A stretch of DNA of 64,000 nucleotides from Glaesserella australis (GCF_003260095.1 NZ_PTPX01000014.1:124001-188000), one strand, 5' to 3'. Positions 30,667 through 41,212 are shown, counted from the stretch's first letter. Made by a program: numbers and translations. The notes: a model not told the origin generated them from the sequence alone.

Positions 30667-30681
30667 CCATTTTTAATAATC

Positions 30682-30722
30682 AATAGCAATCCTAGAAAAA
30701 TCTTAGGATTGCTATTTTATTT
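30682..30722 (+). terminator. Intercistronic terminator between toxin and secretion genes
   Basis: A 13-bp perfect stem (AATAGCAATCCTA 30682-30694 / TAGGATTGCTATT 30704-30716) is followed by a T-rich tail. In related RTX operons a leaky terminator here makes much toxin mRNA (CA) and less full-length mRNA (CABD). Confidence 0.85.
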
Positions 30723-30736
30723 TTATGGAGTCATAA

Positions 30737-32860
30737 ATGTCCTTCAACGAAACAAAAGATTATGGATTACATGCCTTAGTAATTCTTGCACAGTATCATA
30801 ATGTTGCTGTAAGTCCTGAAGAAATAAAACATAAATTTGATCTAGATGGTAAAGGCTTAAATTTGACATCATGGTTATTAGCAGCAAAGTCACTAGATTT
30901 GAAAGCTAAAAGGGTAGAAAAAAGTATTGATAGATTGCCATTTATTCACCTTCCAGCATTGATTTGGCGAGATGATGGTCAGCATGTGATTCTTACAAAA
31001 ATTGATACCCAAACGAATCGTTATCTTATCTTTGACCTAGAAGAACGGAATCCAAAAGTGTTAAGTGATGTAGAGTTCCAACAGCTTTTTCAAGGCAGTG
31101 TGGTTCTTATCACTTCTCGTGCTTCTATTATGGGGCAATTAGCAAAGTTTGATTTTACTTGGTTTATCCCAGCAGTAATTAAATATCGTAAAATTTTTGT
31201 TGAGACAATAATTGTATCTATTTTTCTACAACTTTTTGCGTTAATTACTCCGCTGTTTTTCCAAGTTGTTATGGATAAAGTCCTCGTGCATCGAGGTTTC
31301 TCAACGCTTAATGTTATTACAATAGCATTAGCCATTGTGGTGATCTTTGAAATTGTTTTAAGTGGTTTACGAACTTATGTATTTTCTCATAGTACTAGCC
31401 GAATTGATGTAGAACTTGGAGCAAAATTATTCCGTCATTTGTTAGCATTACCAATTTCGTATTTTGAAAATAGACGAGTAGGAGATACTGTTGCACGTGT
31501 ACGAGAATTAGATCAAATACGTAATTTCTTAACAGGCCAAGCTCTTACTTCTGTATTGGATCTCTTATTTTCTTTCATTTTCTTTGCTGTAATGTGGTAT
31601 TACAGCCCAAAACTGACTATTGTCATTTTGTTATCGTTACCTTGCTATATCGCATGGTCACTATTTATTAGTCCAATACTTCGTCGCCGTTTAGATGAAA
31701 AATTTGCTAGAAATGCGGATAACCAATCCTTTTTAGTAGAATCTGTCACTGCAATTGATACGATTAAAGCCCTAGCAGTAACACCACAGATGACCAATAT
31801 TTGGGATAAACAATTAGCGAGCTATGTATCGGCAGATTTCCGAGTAACGGTATTGGCAACGATTGGGCAACAAGGTGTACAACTTATTCAAAAAGCGGTA
31901 ATGATCATTAACTTATGGCTGGGAGCTCATTTAGTTATATCAGGTGATCTTAGCATTGGGCAATTAATTGCTTTTAATATGCTTTCAGGGCAAGTAATCG
32001 CACCAGTCGTCCGTTTAGCACAGTTATGGCAAGATTTTCAACAAGTAGGAATTTCAATTACGAGATTGGGAGATGTATTAAATTCTCCTACAGAAAATTT
32101 TCGTGGCAAACTGTCACTACCAGAAATTAACGGTGATATTGCTTTTAAAAATATTCGTTTTCGTTATAAACCTGATGCACCTGTAATCTTAGATGATGTA
32201 AATTTATCAATTAAACAGGGAGAAGTAGTGGGTATAGTTGGGCGATCTGGCTCAGGTAAAAGTACTCTCACCAAATTACTACAACGTTTTTATACTCCAG
32301 AAAACGGGCAAGTGTTAATTGATGGACATGATCTTGCCCTTGCAGATCCTAATTGGTTACGTCGACAGGTTGGGGTAGTTTTACAAGATAATGTGTTACT
32401 GAATCGTAGTATTCGTGACAATATCGCACTTACTGATCCAAGTATGCCTATGGAAAGAGTTATTTATGCCGCAAAATTAGCTGGAGCACATGATTTTATC
32501 TCTGAATTACGTGAAGGTTACAATACTATTGTAGGAGAACAAGGCACAGGACTATCTGGAGGACAGCGTCAACGTATTGCTATTGCGAGAGCTTTAGTAA
32601 ATAACCCTAGAATATTGATTTTTGATGAAGCTACAAGCGCATTAGATTATGAATCTGAGCATATCATTATGCGTAATATGCAGAAAATTTGCCATGGTCG
32701 TACAGTAATCATTATTGCACACCGCCTTTCTACAGTAAAAAATGCCGATCGCATTATTGTGATGGAAAAAGGGCATATTGTGGAACAAGGTGCTCATAAT
32801 GAATTACTCAAAAATCAAGATGGGCTTTATTACTATCTCAACCAACTACAATCAAATTAA
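30737..32860 (+). CDS. apxIIIB: Type I secretion ABC transporter (ApxIIIB/HlyB-like)
   Basis: Inner-membrane ATPase that exports the toxin with ApxIIID and an outer-membrane TolC. The 707-residue length matches HlyB and LktB. Order: an N-terminal C39-like domain without the catalytic Cys (about 1-125), six membrane segments (about 150-430), then the ATPase with Walker [10 protein letters not shown] near residue 500, signature LSGGQRQR near 612 and Walker [13 protein letters not shown]. It is 70 bp after the toxin gene, behind the leaky terminator. Confidence 0.95.
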   Translation: MSFNETKDYGLHALVILAQYHNVAVSPEEIKHKFDLDGKGLNLTSWLLAAKSLDLKAKRVEKSIDRLPFIHLPALIWRDDGQHVILTKIDTQTNRYLIFDLEERNPKVLSDVEFQQLFQGSVVLITSRASIMGQLAKFDFTWFIPAVIKYRKIFVETIIVSIFLQLFALITPLFFQVVMDKVLVHRGFSTLNVITIALAIVVIFEIVLSGLRTYVFSHSTSRIDVELGAKLFRHLLALPISYFENRRVGDTVARVRELDQIRNFLTGQALTSVLDLLFSFIFFAVMWYYSPKLTIVILLSLPCYIAWSLFISPILRRRLDEKFARNADNQSFLVESVTAIDTIKALAVTPQMTNIWDKQLASYVSADFRVTVLATIGQQGVQLIQKAVMIINLWLGAHLVISGDLSIGQLIAFNMLSGQVIAPVVRLAQLWQDFQQVGISITRLGDVLNSPTENFRGKLSLPEINGDIAFKNIRFRYKPDAPVILDDVNLSIKQGEVVGIVGRSGSGKSTLTKLLQRFYTPENGQVLIDGHDLALADPNWLRRQVGVVLQDNVLLNRSIRDNIALTDPSMPMERVIYAAKLAGAHDFISELREGYNTIVGEQGTGLSGGQRQRIAIARALVNNPRILIFDEATSALDYESEHIIMRNMQKICHGRTVIIIAHRLSTVKNADRIIVMEKGHIVEQGAHNELLKNQDGLYYYLNQLQSN

Positions 32861-32871
32861 GGTGAAATAGC

Positions 32872-34305
32872 ATGAAATTATGGATTATAGGACTCTGGGA
32901 ATTTTTTCAACGCTATCGTAATATTTGGCGAGAAGTATGGAAAATTCGTAAACAACTTGATACTCCAGCTAGACAAAAAGATGAAAATGAATTTTTACCT
33001 GCACATCTAGAATTAATTGAAACGCCAATATCAAAGAGACCACGTCTAATTGCGTATTTGATTATGTTGTTTCTACTTTTAGCTATTATTATTTCTATTG
33101 TTAGCAAAGTAGAAATTGTCGCCAGTGCTACGGGTAAATTGGTATTTAGAGGGCATAGTAAAGAAATAAAGCCTATCGAAAATGCATTGGTTAAAGACAT
33201 ACTTGTTAAAGAAGGTGAATTTGTTGAAAAAGGGCAATTACTTCTAAATCTTACTGCACTCGGTGCTGATGCAGATCAACAAAAAACGAAAGTATCATTA
33301 GGACTAGAAAAGTTAGATGGTTATCGATATAGAGCCTTGTTATACAGTATTGAGCACGATAGATTACCTTTATTAGATTTTAATCAGGCTGATTTTGATG
33401 CAGTACAAGATGAAGATAAAGCTAATACGCGACATTTAATTACTGAACAATTTGAAACATGGCAAAAACAAAAATACCAAAAAGAATTAGCGTATCAACG
33501 TAAGCAAGCTGAACGGCAGACGGTGTTGGCTAATATCCGAAAATATGAAGCTGCTAGTCGTATTGAGAAGGAAAAACTAGGTGATTTAAAAAAACTATAT
33601 AATGTAAAATCTGTTTCTAAGCATGAATTATTGGCTCAAGAAAATAGATATGTTGAGGTTGTTAATGAACTGTCCGTCTATCAGTCTCATCTTAAAGAAA
33701 TTGACAGCGATGTGTTACAGGCTCAAGAGTCCTTACAATTAGTTACTCAATTGTTTAAAAGCGATATTTTGGAAAAATTGCAACAAAATATACAACGTGA
33801 AAAACAACTCACTTTAGAACTTGAAAAAAATGAGCAACGTCAATTTGCATCTATTATTCGTGCACCTGTATCAGGGACAGTTCAACAGCTAAAAACTCAT
33901 ACAAAGGGTGGTGTGGTGACTACAGCTGAAACGTTAATGGTTATTGCACCTAAAGACGATGTATTAGAAGTGAGTGTATTAATTCAAAATAAAGATATAG
34001 GTTTTGTTGAAGTTGGACAAGAAGCAGTGATTAAAGTGGAAACATTCCCTTATACAAGATATGGGTATCTCTATGGAAAAGTAAAGAATATTACTTTGGA
34101 TGCTATAGAGCACCCACAGCTTGGTTTGGTATTTAATTCTATTATTGAAATCAATAAAGAGACATTAACCAATGGTAATAAGGAAGTACAATTAAGTTCA
34201 GGAATGAATGTTGTTGCAGAGATAAAAACAGGGGAACGTAGTGTTATTAGTTTCCTACTGAGTCCACTAGAAGAGTCCTTTACTGAAAGTTTAAGGGAGC
34301 GTTAA
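32872..34305 (+). CDS. apxIIID: Type I secretion membrane fusion protein (ApxIIID/HlyD-like)
   Basis: Periplasmic adaptor joining ApxIIIB to TolC. The 477-residue product has a short cytoplasmic N-terminus, one membrane helix (about 63-82), a long coiled-coil (about 190-310) and a beta-barrel/lipoyl region with IIRAPVSGTVQQLKTHTKGG near residue 330. The C-terminus ENLRER-like (ESLRER) is typical. It starts 11 bp after apxIIIB. No tolC gene lies nearby, as is usual for these operons. Confidence 0.94.
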   Translation: MKLWIIGLWEFFQRYRNIWREVWKIRKQLDTPARQKDENEFLPAHLELIETPISKRPRLIAYLIMLFLLLAIIISIVSKVEIVASATGKLVFRGHSKEIKPIENALVKDILVKEGEFVEKGQLLLNLTALGADADQQKTKVSLGLEKLDGYRYRALLYSIEHDRLPLLDFNQADFDAVQDEDKANTRHLITEQFETWQKQKYQKELAYQRKQAERQTVLANIRKYEAASRIEKEKLGDLKKLYNVKSVSKHELLAQENRYVEVVNELSVYQSHLKEIDSDVLQAQESLQLVTQLFKSDILEKLQQNIQREKQLTLELEKNEQRQFASIIRAPVSGTVQQLKTHTKGGVVTTAETLMVIAPKDDVLEVSVLIQNKDIGFVEVGQEAVIKVETFPYTRYGYLYGKVKNITLDAIEHPQLGLVFNSIIEINKETLTNGNKEVQLSSGMNVVAEIKTGERSVISFLLSPLEESFTESLRER

Positions 34306-34355
34306 ATAATCATTCCTTCCTTTTCTACTCAATATTATTAGTAAATGTATAAATA

Positions 34356-34405
34356 AAAAGAGTTGCTAGGAATTATAGAAATAATTTTTAGCAACTCTTT
34401 TGTTT
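34356..34405. terminator. Bidirectional terminator between apxIIID and secF
   Basis: A 13-bp stem AAAAGAGTTGCTA (34356-34368) / TAGCAACTCTTTT (34389-34401) has A tracts on the left and T tracts on the right. It can end both the RTX operon and the converging yajC-secD-secF operon. Confidence 0.8.
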
Positions 34406-34422
34406 AGATACATAGTTTTAGA

Positions 34423-35394
34423 TTAGTAATCTGTTAAAGATTTCTGATCTGCACCTTCTTTTTCAACTACAGGTTGAATCATATGTTCACGTTTTAGCCC
34501 TAATGCAAGAGCAACACCAACAGCAACATAAATAGAAGAGTAAGTACCAAATGCAATACCAATGAGTAATGCAAGAGAGAAACTATGCAACGTTGGACCA
34601 CCAAGCCAGTAAAGTGCTAATACAACAAATAATGTTGTAACAGATGTCATCAATGTTCTTGATAGTGTTTGGCTTAATGAAATATCAATAATTTCTTGTG
34701 ATGTTGCACGGCGAATTTTAGGGAAGTTTTCCCGCACTCGGTCAAATACAACGATACTGTCATTGAGAGAATAACCTACTACAGACAAAATTGCTGCAAC
34801 GAAGGTTAAGTCAATCTCAATTTGTAGGTAAGAGAATATCCCAATAGTTACCATCACATCATGAAATAATGCCAATACCCCACCAGCAGCGAGACGCCAT
34901 TCAAAACGAATACCGACATAAAGTAAGAGCATTGCTAAGGTGGCGAGTGTTCCGTAGATCGCACCTTGAGTAAGTTCTTCACCAACATTAGGTCCTACAA
35001 ACTCAATACTTTGGATTTTAGCTTCAGGATCGAGTTTTTGGTGGATAATATCCATGACTTTATTTCCTAAAGTCATATCGCCTGCAGATGCAGGTAAACG
35101 GATCATAATGTCTTTTTGTCCACCAAAGGTTTGTACCAATGCACTAGAGTATCCGCTTTCATCTAATACTGAACGTACTTTAGCAAGATCTGCTGGCTGA
35201 GAGAAATTAGTTTCTATAACAGTTCCGCCAGTAAAGTCTAATCCCCAGTTGAATCCTTTTGTTACTACCGAAAAAATACATAATGCCGTAACAATAATTG
35301 AGAAAGTAAAGGCAATCATTCGGTATTTCATAAAAGGAACCAAACGATACGGGAGCTTGATTTCCACTTCTTTTTCTGTTGTTTGAACAGTCAT
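34423..35394 (-). CDS. secF: Protein-export membrane protein SecF
   Basis: With SecD it forms the proton-driven complex that helps pull exported proteins through SecYEG. The 323-residue product has six membrane segments, the FNWGLDFTGGTVIET motif near residue 50 and the C-terminal SLNDSIVVFDRVREN motif conserved in SecF. It lies 10 bp after secD in the yajC-secD-secF operon. The toxin operon is inserted at its downstream side. Confidence 0.97.
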   Translation of the reverse strand: MTVQTTEKEVEIKLPYRLVPFMKYRMIAFTFSIIVTALCIFSVVTKGFNWGLDFTGGTVIETNFSQPADLAKVRSVLDESGYSSALVQTFGGQKDIMIRLPASAGDMTLGNKVMDIIHQKLDPEAKIQSIEFVGPNVGEELTQGAIYGTLATLAMLLLYVGIRFEWRLAAGGVLALFHDVMVTIGIFSYLQIEIDLTFVAAILSVVGYSLNDSIVVFDRVRENFPKIRRATSQEIIDISLSQTLSRTLMTSVTTLFVVLALYWLGGPTLHSFSLALLIGIAFGTYSSIYVAVGVALALGLKREHMIQPVVEKEGADQKSLTDY

Positions 35395-35404
35395 TTGATT
35401 CCCC

Positions 35405-37249
35405 TTAAATCCAAAGTTTTTTCACTCGTTTACCGCCGTAAACAAGGTTCACTAACATACGTGTCCCTGTAATTGCTGTAAACATAGAGATCATTACCCC
35501 CAAAGCAAGGGTAACAGCAAAGCCTTTTACAGGACCTGTTCCTACGGCATAAAGGATTAATGAAACTAAAACAGTTGTTAAGTTTGAGTCGAAGATACTC
35601 GTAAATGCACCATTATATCCTTCGTGAATAGCTTGTTGGATTGGTCTTCCATTACGGATTTCTTCTTTGATACGTTCATAAATTAATACGTTAGCATCAA
35701 TCGACATCCCTACCGCAAGAACAATCCCTGCAATACCAGGCATAGTTAATGTTGCACCAATTAAAGACATTAAACCAATCGTGAGTACCAAGTTTGCTAA
35801 TAGTGCAGCGGTTGCAAATAAACCAAATACTTTATAGAACACGACACAGAATAAAATAGTTAATCCTAATCCTAATAATCCAGCATCCATCCCTTGTGCA
35901 ACATTATCTGCACCTAGAGATGCACCGATTGTTCGTTCTTCAACAATCACGATAGGTGCAATTAATGCTCCTGAACGAAGTAATACAGCTAGATTTTGCG
36001 CTTCTGCGGCACTATTAATGCCAGTGATTTGGAAACTACTACCTAAACGAGAGTTAATGGTTGCGACATTGATCACTTCTTCATGTTTCTCTAAGATCAC
36101 TTTACCATTTGCATCTCGACGTCCAGAGTCTTTAAATTCACTGAAGAGCGTTGCCATTGGTTTACCAACAGCTGATTTAGTCGCATTTGACATTAAATCA
36201 CCACCAGCCGCATCAAGAGTAATACTTACATTTGGTAAGCCTCTTTCGTCTTTGCCTGATGTTGCATTAATAATATGTTCACCACCTAAAATGACTTTAC
36301 GATAAAGTACGGTTGGAGAACCTTCTCGACTATATTTCACTTCAGAATCGGCAGGAACGATACCACGCGCAGCAGATTCTACATTCGCATTTACATTTAC
36401 GAGACGGAATTCTAAAGTCGCAGTTGCACCAAGAATTTCTTTTGCTCTTGCTGTATCTTGTACACCAGGTAATTCGACAACAATACGATCAGCACCTTGG
36501 CGTTGAATAGTAGGCTCAGACACACCTAGTTCTTCAACACGCTTACGTAAGATAGATAAGTTTTGTTCAATGGCTAAATCGCGAGAAGTAGCTAAACCTT
36601 GAGCGGATTGAGCAAAAAGAACAACAGTTGGAGAAACAAATGTAGCTTCTAGATTTGGATTTGTTCTACGAATATAACGAACGGCTTTATCTGCTGTGTC
36701 AGCATCAATAAATTCAACTTCATTTGCAAAATTTTCTGCTTTTCTAACCGCTTTGTATTGCCATTTTTCCTTACGGAAATCGTTACGTAAGGTATCTTGA
36801 AGCTGATCTTGTTGTTTAGCCAATGCAGTATTCATATCGACTTCCATTAGGAAGCGAACACCACCACGCAAGTCTAAACCACGTTTCATCGGTTCACCAC
36901 CGATGGATGTTAGCCATTCAGGTGTCGCAGGCGCAAGATTTAATGCAACAGAATAGTTATTACCTAAAACTTCTGCAATTTTCTCTTTCGCTGGTAACTG
37001 TTCTTCATCTTTATTCAAACGAACAAGAATAGAGCCATTTTCGAGAACGGCAGATTTTGGGGTAATGTTTAAAGAGCCAAGTGCAGAATGCACTTGTGTT
37101 AGCGTCTCTTGTGACGCTTGTTGCCCACGCGTACCTGAAATTTGTACTGATGGGTCTTCACCATATAAATTTGGAAGGGCATATAAAGCACCAATGGCGA
37201 CCACAAGGATCACCATTAGGTTCTTCCAAAGAGGGAAACGGTTTAACAC
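35405..37249 (-). CDS. secD: Protein translocase subunit SecD
   Basis: 614 residues, the normal SecD length. Visible are a first membrane helix, the GLDLRGGVRFLMEVD motif at the start of the large periplasmic domain, a P1 head region and the C-terminal bundle with GMSIDANVLIYERIKEE. It is co-transcribed with yajC and secF. Confidence 0.98.
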   Translation of the reverse strand: MLNRFPLWKNLMVILVVAIGALYALPNLYGEDPSVQISGTRGQQASQETLTQVHSALGSLNITPKSAVLENGSILVRLNKDEEQLPAKEKIAEVLGNNYSVALNLAPATPEWLTSIGGEPMKRGLDLRGGVRFLMEVDMNTALAKQQDQLQDTLRNDFRKEKWQYKAVRKAENFANEVEFIDADTADKAVRYIRRTNPNLEATFVSPTVVLFAQSAQGLATSRDLAIEQNLSILRKRVEELGVSEPTIQRQGADRIVVELPGVQDTARAKEILGATATLEFRLVNVNANVESAARGIVPADSEVKYSREGSPTVLYRKVILGGEHIINATSGKDERGLPNVSITLDAAGGDLMSNATKSAVGKPMATLFSEFKDSGRRDANGKVILEKHEEVINVATINSRLGSSFQITGINSAAEAQNLAVLLRSGALIAPIVIVEERTIGASLGADNVAQGMDAGLLGLGLTILFCVVFYKVFGLFATAALLANLVLTIGLMSLIGATLTMPGIAGIVLAVGMSIDANVLIYERIKEEIRNGRPIQQAIHEGYNGAFTSIFDSNLTTVLVSLILYAVGTGPVKGFAVTLALGVMISMFTAITGTRMLVNLVYGGKRVKKLWI

Positions 37250-37276
37250 GATAAGTCCCCTTTCTCACGGAAAGAA

Positions 37277-37570
37277 TTAAAGAGATTTGAGTGAACCTTT
37301 TGGTAACACTGCAACCACGAAATCACGTTTGATCGTCACTTCAGTTGTATCATTTAACGCAATAACGATATTATCGTTATCTGCAGTCACTTTGCTAATT
37401 TTACCAATTAAGCCACCGCTTGTTAGCACTTCATCACCTTTTGATAAGCCAGCTAAAAGTTCACGTTGTTGCTTTTGACGTTTTGCTTGTGGGCGATAAA
37501 TCATAAAATAGAAGATAAGACCGAAAACAACCAAAATAAAGATCATTTCCATTCCGCCGCCTTGTTGCAT
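37277..37570 (-). CDS. yajC: Preprotein translocase subunit YajC
   Basis: A small inner-membrane partner of SecDF, 97 residues. It has one N-terminal helix (MIFILVVFGLIFYFMIYRPQAKRQK) and the conserved cytoplasmic GDEVLTSGGLIGKI motif. It is first in the operon; AAGGAG is at good spacing. The 190 bp upstream hold no gene. Confidence 0.96.
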   Translation of the reverse strand: MQQGGGMEMIFILVVFGLIFYFMIYRPQAKRQKQQRELLAGLSKGDEVLTSGGLIGKISKVTADNDNIVIALNDTTEVTIKRDFVVAVLPKGSLKSL

Positions 37571-37779
37571 ATAAACTCCTTAAAATCAATATGTTAGAAA
37601 ATAGAATAGAGTTTTCTCAAATTGTGAGAAAAACGCCCGATAAAATAGCATAAAATCAATAATTAAACGAGTAGAAATTCAGGAAATAGACTCATCAGCT
37701 CTGTTTAAATGCTTTTTTATGATAGGGTAGCCAAATATTGTTTCTACTTAGATAAAATTCAATGGTAAAAGAGGAAAAA

Positions 37780-38340
37780 ATGAGAAAAACAGTATTACAA
37801 GCGGGTGTTTTAGGTCTATTTTTTGCAAATATTGCATTTGCACATAATGTACAACTCAATCAAACGTTACCTTCAGTTGCCGTTATGCAAGATGGTGAGT
37901 TAATCGCAAACGGTAAAAACGTGAGTTATCGTCAATGGCAATCTTCATCTTTAGCAGGTAAAGTTAGAGTAGTTCACCATTTGGCAGGTAGAAGTAGCGT
38001 AAAAGAGAAAAATCAGCCGTTGATGGACGCAATTAAAAGTGCAGGCTTTGATCGTTCAAAATATCAAACAACGACCATTATCAATGCCGATGATGCGATT
38101 GTTGCCACAGGTGCATTTGTAAAAAGCAGTGCGGAAGATGGGAAATTAGAGAATCCGCATTCTCAAGTTGTCCTTGACCAGAAAAGCACAGTGAAAAATG
38201 CATGGAAACTCAAAGAGAAAGAAAGTTTTATTACGGTATTAGATAAAAGCGGTAAAGTACAATTTGTCTCAGAAGGCAAGTTATCACCTGCTCAAAATCA
38301 GCAATTGATTGATTTAGTTAAAAAATTAATTTCACAGTAA
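37780..38340 (+). CDS. ytfJ: YtfJ-family periplasmic thioredoxin-fold protein
   Basis: About 186 residues with a signal peptide (MRKTVLQAGVLGLFFANIAFA). The mature part carries family landmarks LPSVAVMQDGEL, GKVRVVHHLAGRSSVKEKN and TTTIINADDAI. I chose ATG 37780 because AAGAGG precedes it and the signal peptide starts there; ATG 37762 would add six charged residues. The cellular role of YtfJ is not established. Confidence 0.85.
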   Translation: MRKTVLQAGVLGLFFANIAFAHNVQLNQTLPSVAVMQDGELIANGKNVSYRQWQSSSLAGKVRVVHHLAGRSSVKEKNQPLMDAIKSAGFDRSKYQTTTIINADDAIVATGAFVKSSAEDGKLENPHSQVVLDQKSTVKNAWKLKEKESFITVLDKSGKVQFVSEGKLSPAQNQQLIDLVKKLISQ

Positions 38341-38367
38341 AAGAGATTTTATCTCTTTAAACTACAA

Positions 38368-38405
38368 TGGCTGGCTCGACAGTTTTAGTCGAACCAGCCA
38401 TTTTT
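38368..38405 (+). terminator. ytfJ intrinsic terminator
   Basis: A 13-bp stem TGGCTGGCTCGAC / GTCGAACCAGCCA, loop AGTTTTA, then five T. Confidence 0.85.
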
Positions 38406-38446
38406 GAATACAACAAGCGGTCACTTTGTTATAAAACGTTGCAATT

Positions 38447-38860
38447 TTATTGATTTTCAAACCAACTTTCTAAAATCAGACAAGCGGAAATTGAATCCAC
38501 TTTATCCTTTTTTAATGCTTTAAAACCACCACGAGCAAAGATCTCGGCTCGGGCTTCTACCGTGGTTAAACGTTCATCTTGTAGTTCAACAGGTAAGTTA
38601 AAGCGACCATTTAAACGATTCGCAAATTTCTTGGCTCGTTGGGTGAGCGGTTGTTCTGTACCGTCCATATTTAATGGCAAACCGACCACCAAAAGATCTG
38701 GTTGCCATTCGGCGATAACTTTACCGATTAAATCCCAATTAGGAATGCCATCTTGTGCTTTAAATGCGGGTAAACCTTGCGCTGTCCCTGTGATACTTTG
38801 TCCTACCGCACAGCCAATGCTGTTTGTGCCAAAGTCAAAAGCTAAAATCGTTTGGCTCAT
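38447..38860 (-). CDS. ruvX: Holliday junction resolvase-like protein RuvX/YqgF
   Basis: An RNase H-fold protein of 137 residues implicated in pre-16S rRNA 5' maturation. The N-terminal motif [15 protein letters not shown], the central [15 protein letters not shown] and the C-terminal [15 protein letters not shown] are all characteristic. It overlaps the yqgE stop by one base, in the rsmE-yqgE-ruvX cluster. Confidence 0.95.
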   Translation of the reverse strand: MSQTILAFDFGTNSIGCAVGQSITGTAQGLPAFKAQDGIPNWDLIGKVIAEWQPDLLVVGLPLNMDGTEQPLTQRAKKFANRLNGRFNLPVELQDERLTTVEARAEIFARGGFKALKKDKVDSISACLILESWFENQ

Positions 38861-39417
38861 TAAGCTCTCCCTGCTTTTCCTAAAATGCCTTCAATACCTA
38901 ATAGGGCATTGGCTTCATTCCAACGATCTAAATAGCCTGTTTCAAACAAAATTTTGTTTGATGAAGGAGAGGTTACCCAATAGTTTCGTGCAATTTCATC
39001 TTCTAGTTGATCTGCTTTCCAAGTACAGCAACCTAAACAGACAATAAAATGTTCAGGCGCATCTTCTCTTCCAAAGGTATCAAGAATATCGCCTGAAGTC
39101 GTTAAGGTTAATCCATCGGCAGTTGGATAGCTATGTAGGAAAAATTGTTCTGTTGGCGTATGTAAAATAAAGCCACGCTCTTGCCCAACAGGACCTCCAC
39201 TTAATACTAATTGATCTTTCGTATAATTGCGTTCATTTGCCATCAAGAAATCCATTTTTGCCAACAGTTCCATGACAGATAAATCCGTTGGCGAATTAAT
39301 CATAATGCCCATCGCCCCTTGTTCGTTATGTTCACAAATATAGATAACAGAGCGATCAAAGTATTCATCATTCATTTCTGGTGTGGCAATCAGAAATTGT
39401 CCTTGTAAATTCATCAT
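38860..39417 (-). CDS. yqgE: YqgE/AlgH family protein
   Basis: 185 residues. It begins [37 protein letters not shown], the unmistakable family start, and contains [16 protein letters not shown]. Its biochemical role is unknown. It is directly downstream of rsmE, with no gap, and upstream of ruvX. Confidence 0.95.
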   Translation of the reverse strand: MMNLQGQFLIATPEMNDEYFDRSVIYICEHNEQGAMGIMINSPTDLSVMELLAKMDFLMANERNYTKDQLVLSGGPVGQERGFILHTPTEQFFLHSYPTADGLTLTTSGDILDTFGREDAPEHFIVCLGCCTWKADQLEDEIARNYWVTSPSSNKILFETGYLDRWNEANALLGIEGILGKAGRA

Positions 39418-40164
39418 TTAACTTAAATCTCCATAAAGCAGTTGTAATGCTGTAATGGTAGCAAGGGAAGCAGTTTCAGTACGTAAAATGCGTTTACCTA
39501 ATAAAACTTCGGTGAAGTTTTCTGTCTCTGTCATCGCAATTTCTTCTGGAGAAAGCCCACCTTCTGAGCCAATCAGCAATCTAACTCCTTCTTTGGGTAC
39601 GTTCGGCAATGATTTCAAGGTATATTTTGCACGAGGGTGTAAATTCAGCTTCAACATACCATCTTGTTCTTTACACCAATCGGTTAATTTCATGATTGGG
39701 CGAATTTCAGGAATAATGTTACGCCCGCATTGCTCACATGCCGCAATCGCAATTTTTTGCCATTGCTGAATTTTTTTATCTTGACGTTCGCCATCTAGTT
39801 TTACACCACAACGTTCAGACCATAATGGCGTGATAGTCGTGACCCCTAACTCAACGGATTTCTGAATGGTAAATTCCATCCGATCTCCACGAGAGATCAC
39901 TTGTCCTAAATGAATCGGTAAAGTTGATTCTCGATCGTCTAATTGACTTTGCGTGATGGCAACACTGATCTGTTTTTTACCTACACTTTCAATCACGGCA
40001 TTAAAAATATGGTTAGAACCATCAAATAAAATCAGTTCTGCGCCTTCGCCCATACGCAGTACTCGACCAACGTGGTTAAAGGCATCTTCACTCAAAATAC
40101 AGTGGCTTTGATTCGCTAAAGGTTCAGGGTGATATATTCTTGGAATTCGCATGGTTTTTTTCAT
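39418..40164 (-). CDS. rsmE: 16S rRNA m3U1498 methyltransferase RsmE
   Basis: A SPOUT-class methyltransferase of 248 residues. Visible landmarks are [22 protein letters not shown], the central [18 protein letters not shown] and the knotted SAM site [14 protein letters not shown] followed by [12 protein letters not shown]. It is first of the rsmE-yqgE-ruvX run. Confidence 0.96.
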   Translation of the reverse strand: MKKTMRIPRIYHPEPLANQSHCILSEDAFNHVGRVLRMGEGAELILFDGSNHIFNAVIESVGKKQISVAITQSQLDDRESTLPIHLGQVISRGDRMEFTIQKSVELGVTTITPLWSERCGVKLDGERQDKKIQQWQKIAIAACEQCGRNIIPEIRPIMKLTDWCKEQDGMLKLNLHPRAKYTLKSLPNVPKEGVRLLIGSEGGLSPEEIAMTETENFTEVLLGKRILRTETASLATITALQLLYGDLS

Positions 40165-40174
40165 TAGAGAGAAA

Positions 40175-40221
40175 ACAAGCGGTCGGATTTTGTAAATTTT
40201 TTACAAAATCTCACCGCTTGT
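40175..40221. terminator. Inverted DNA-uptake-word terminator
   Basis: ACAAGCGGT (40175) and ACCGCTTGT (40213) bracket a hairpin whose inner stem (GATTTTGTAA / TTACAAAATC) is AT-rich. It follows the yajG-like gene on the minus strand. Opposed uptake words often serve as terminators in this family. Confidence 0.6.
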
Positions 40222-40229
40222 AAATCGGA

Positions 40230-40817
40230 TTATTTGAATTGATGAATGGCGTTGCCAACTTCATTATCGTTATAGATGGCATAAATGGCATCATTATATG
40301 CTTGACTTAGCACTTTATGGATTTCGTTATTATCTGCACCAAACGCCCCTTCGTATCCACGAGAGGTATTAAAATTCTTAGCGAAGTTTCCACGTGCACC
40401 TTGTACAACGACTTCAACATTGACATTCGCATTAACTTTATAACGTAAATTACCTTGTTCAACATCGGCGAAGAATTTGCGAACATTCACAATCACATTT
40501 GCGTTACCTGCGCCATTGACAATAGTAAAACCTTTGCTATTTAAATTTTGTTGCATTGCTTGTTGGAAAAGCTGTGTTACACTCGGTACAGCATTAAGGC
40601 GATTGACATTTCCTGCTGTTGTGTAGCTGGCGACTTCCGCGGAAGTACGTAAATCTTGTGTACTAACATTGACTAAAGCTGTTTGGTTATGAGTATTAAA
40701 CATTGCGGTAGGCGCCGGTGTCGTGAAGGTTAAGGTATTCGACTGACTTTGACATCCAGCTAATAAAGCTGCGCTTAGCGTTGTGACAGCTAAAATAACT
40801 TTTTTGTTGAGTTTCAT
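40230..40817 (-). CDS. yajG: YajG-family outer-membrane lipoprotein
   Basis: 195 residues with a lipobox LLAGC (Cys22). The mature part has VNVSTQDLRTSAEVASY and a long alternating-charge stretch around NLRYKVNANVNVEVVVQGA, like the YajG family. Function unknown. It is divergent from bolA with an 83-bp gap. Confidence 0.85.
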   Translation of the reverse strand: MKLNKKVILAVTTLSAALLAGCQSQSNTLTFTTPAPTAMFNTHNQTALVNVSTQDLRTSAEVASYTTAGNVNRLNAVPSVTQLFQQAMQQNLNSKGFTIVNGAGNANVIVNVRKFFADVEQGNLRYKVNANVNVEVVVQGARGNFAKNFNTSRGYEGAFGADNNEIHKVLSQAYNDAIYAIYNDNEVGNAIHQFK

Positions 40818-40900
40818 GATAGATTCCTTTAGTTATATGGATAAAATCGAATAAAGTATAGTATCATCTGCAAAATTTGCCAAATCTAAGAGAGAATAAA

Positions 40901-41212
40901 ATGTCTGTTGAACATACAATTGTAACAAAATTACAATCCCAATTTTTTCCCGATGTACTCCATATTGAAAATGAAAGTCATCGTCATAGTTCTGGCCGTG
41001 GGGCTGAATCCCATTTTAAAGTGACGATGGTATCATCTTTGTTTAAGGATAAACGTGCAGTTGCTCGTCACCAAGCGGTTTATACTTGTTTAGCAGATGA
41101 ATTACAGAATGGCGTTCATGCACTGGCTTTACATCTTTATACGCCAGAAGAGTGGATGGAGCGTAATGAACAGATTCCTGCATCCACAAACTGCTTAGGC
41201 CATGGTCATTAA
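40901..41212 (+). CDS. bolA: BolA-family protein
   Basis: 103 residues, partner of monothiol glutaredoxins in iron-sulfur trafficking. Family features: a His in ENESHRHSSGRGAESHFKV, then FKDKRAVARHQAVYTCLADEL and the terminal HALALHLYTPEEW. I chose ATG 40901 (AGAGAG upstream); a TTG start at 40877 is unlikely. A T-rich terminator follows at 41288-41312. Confidence 0.93.
   Translation: MSVEHTIVTKLQSQFFPDVLHIENESHRHSSGRGAESHFKVTMVSSLFKDKRAVARHQAVYTCLADELQNGVHALALHLYTPEEWMERNEQIPASTNCLGHGH

Noticed and set aside
26948..34305. Mannheimia leukotoxin (lktCABD)
   Set aside because: The toxin N-terminus, its 1062-residue length and lysines at 571 and 702 fit ApxIIIA rather than the 953-residue LktA.
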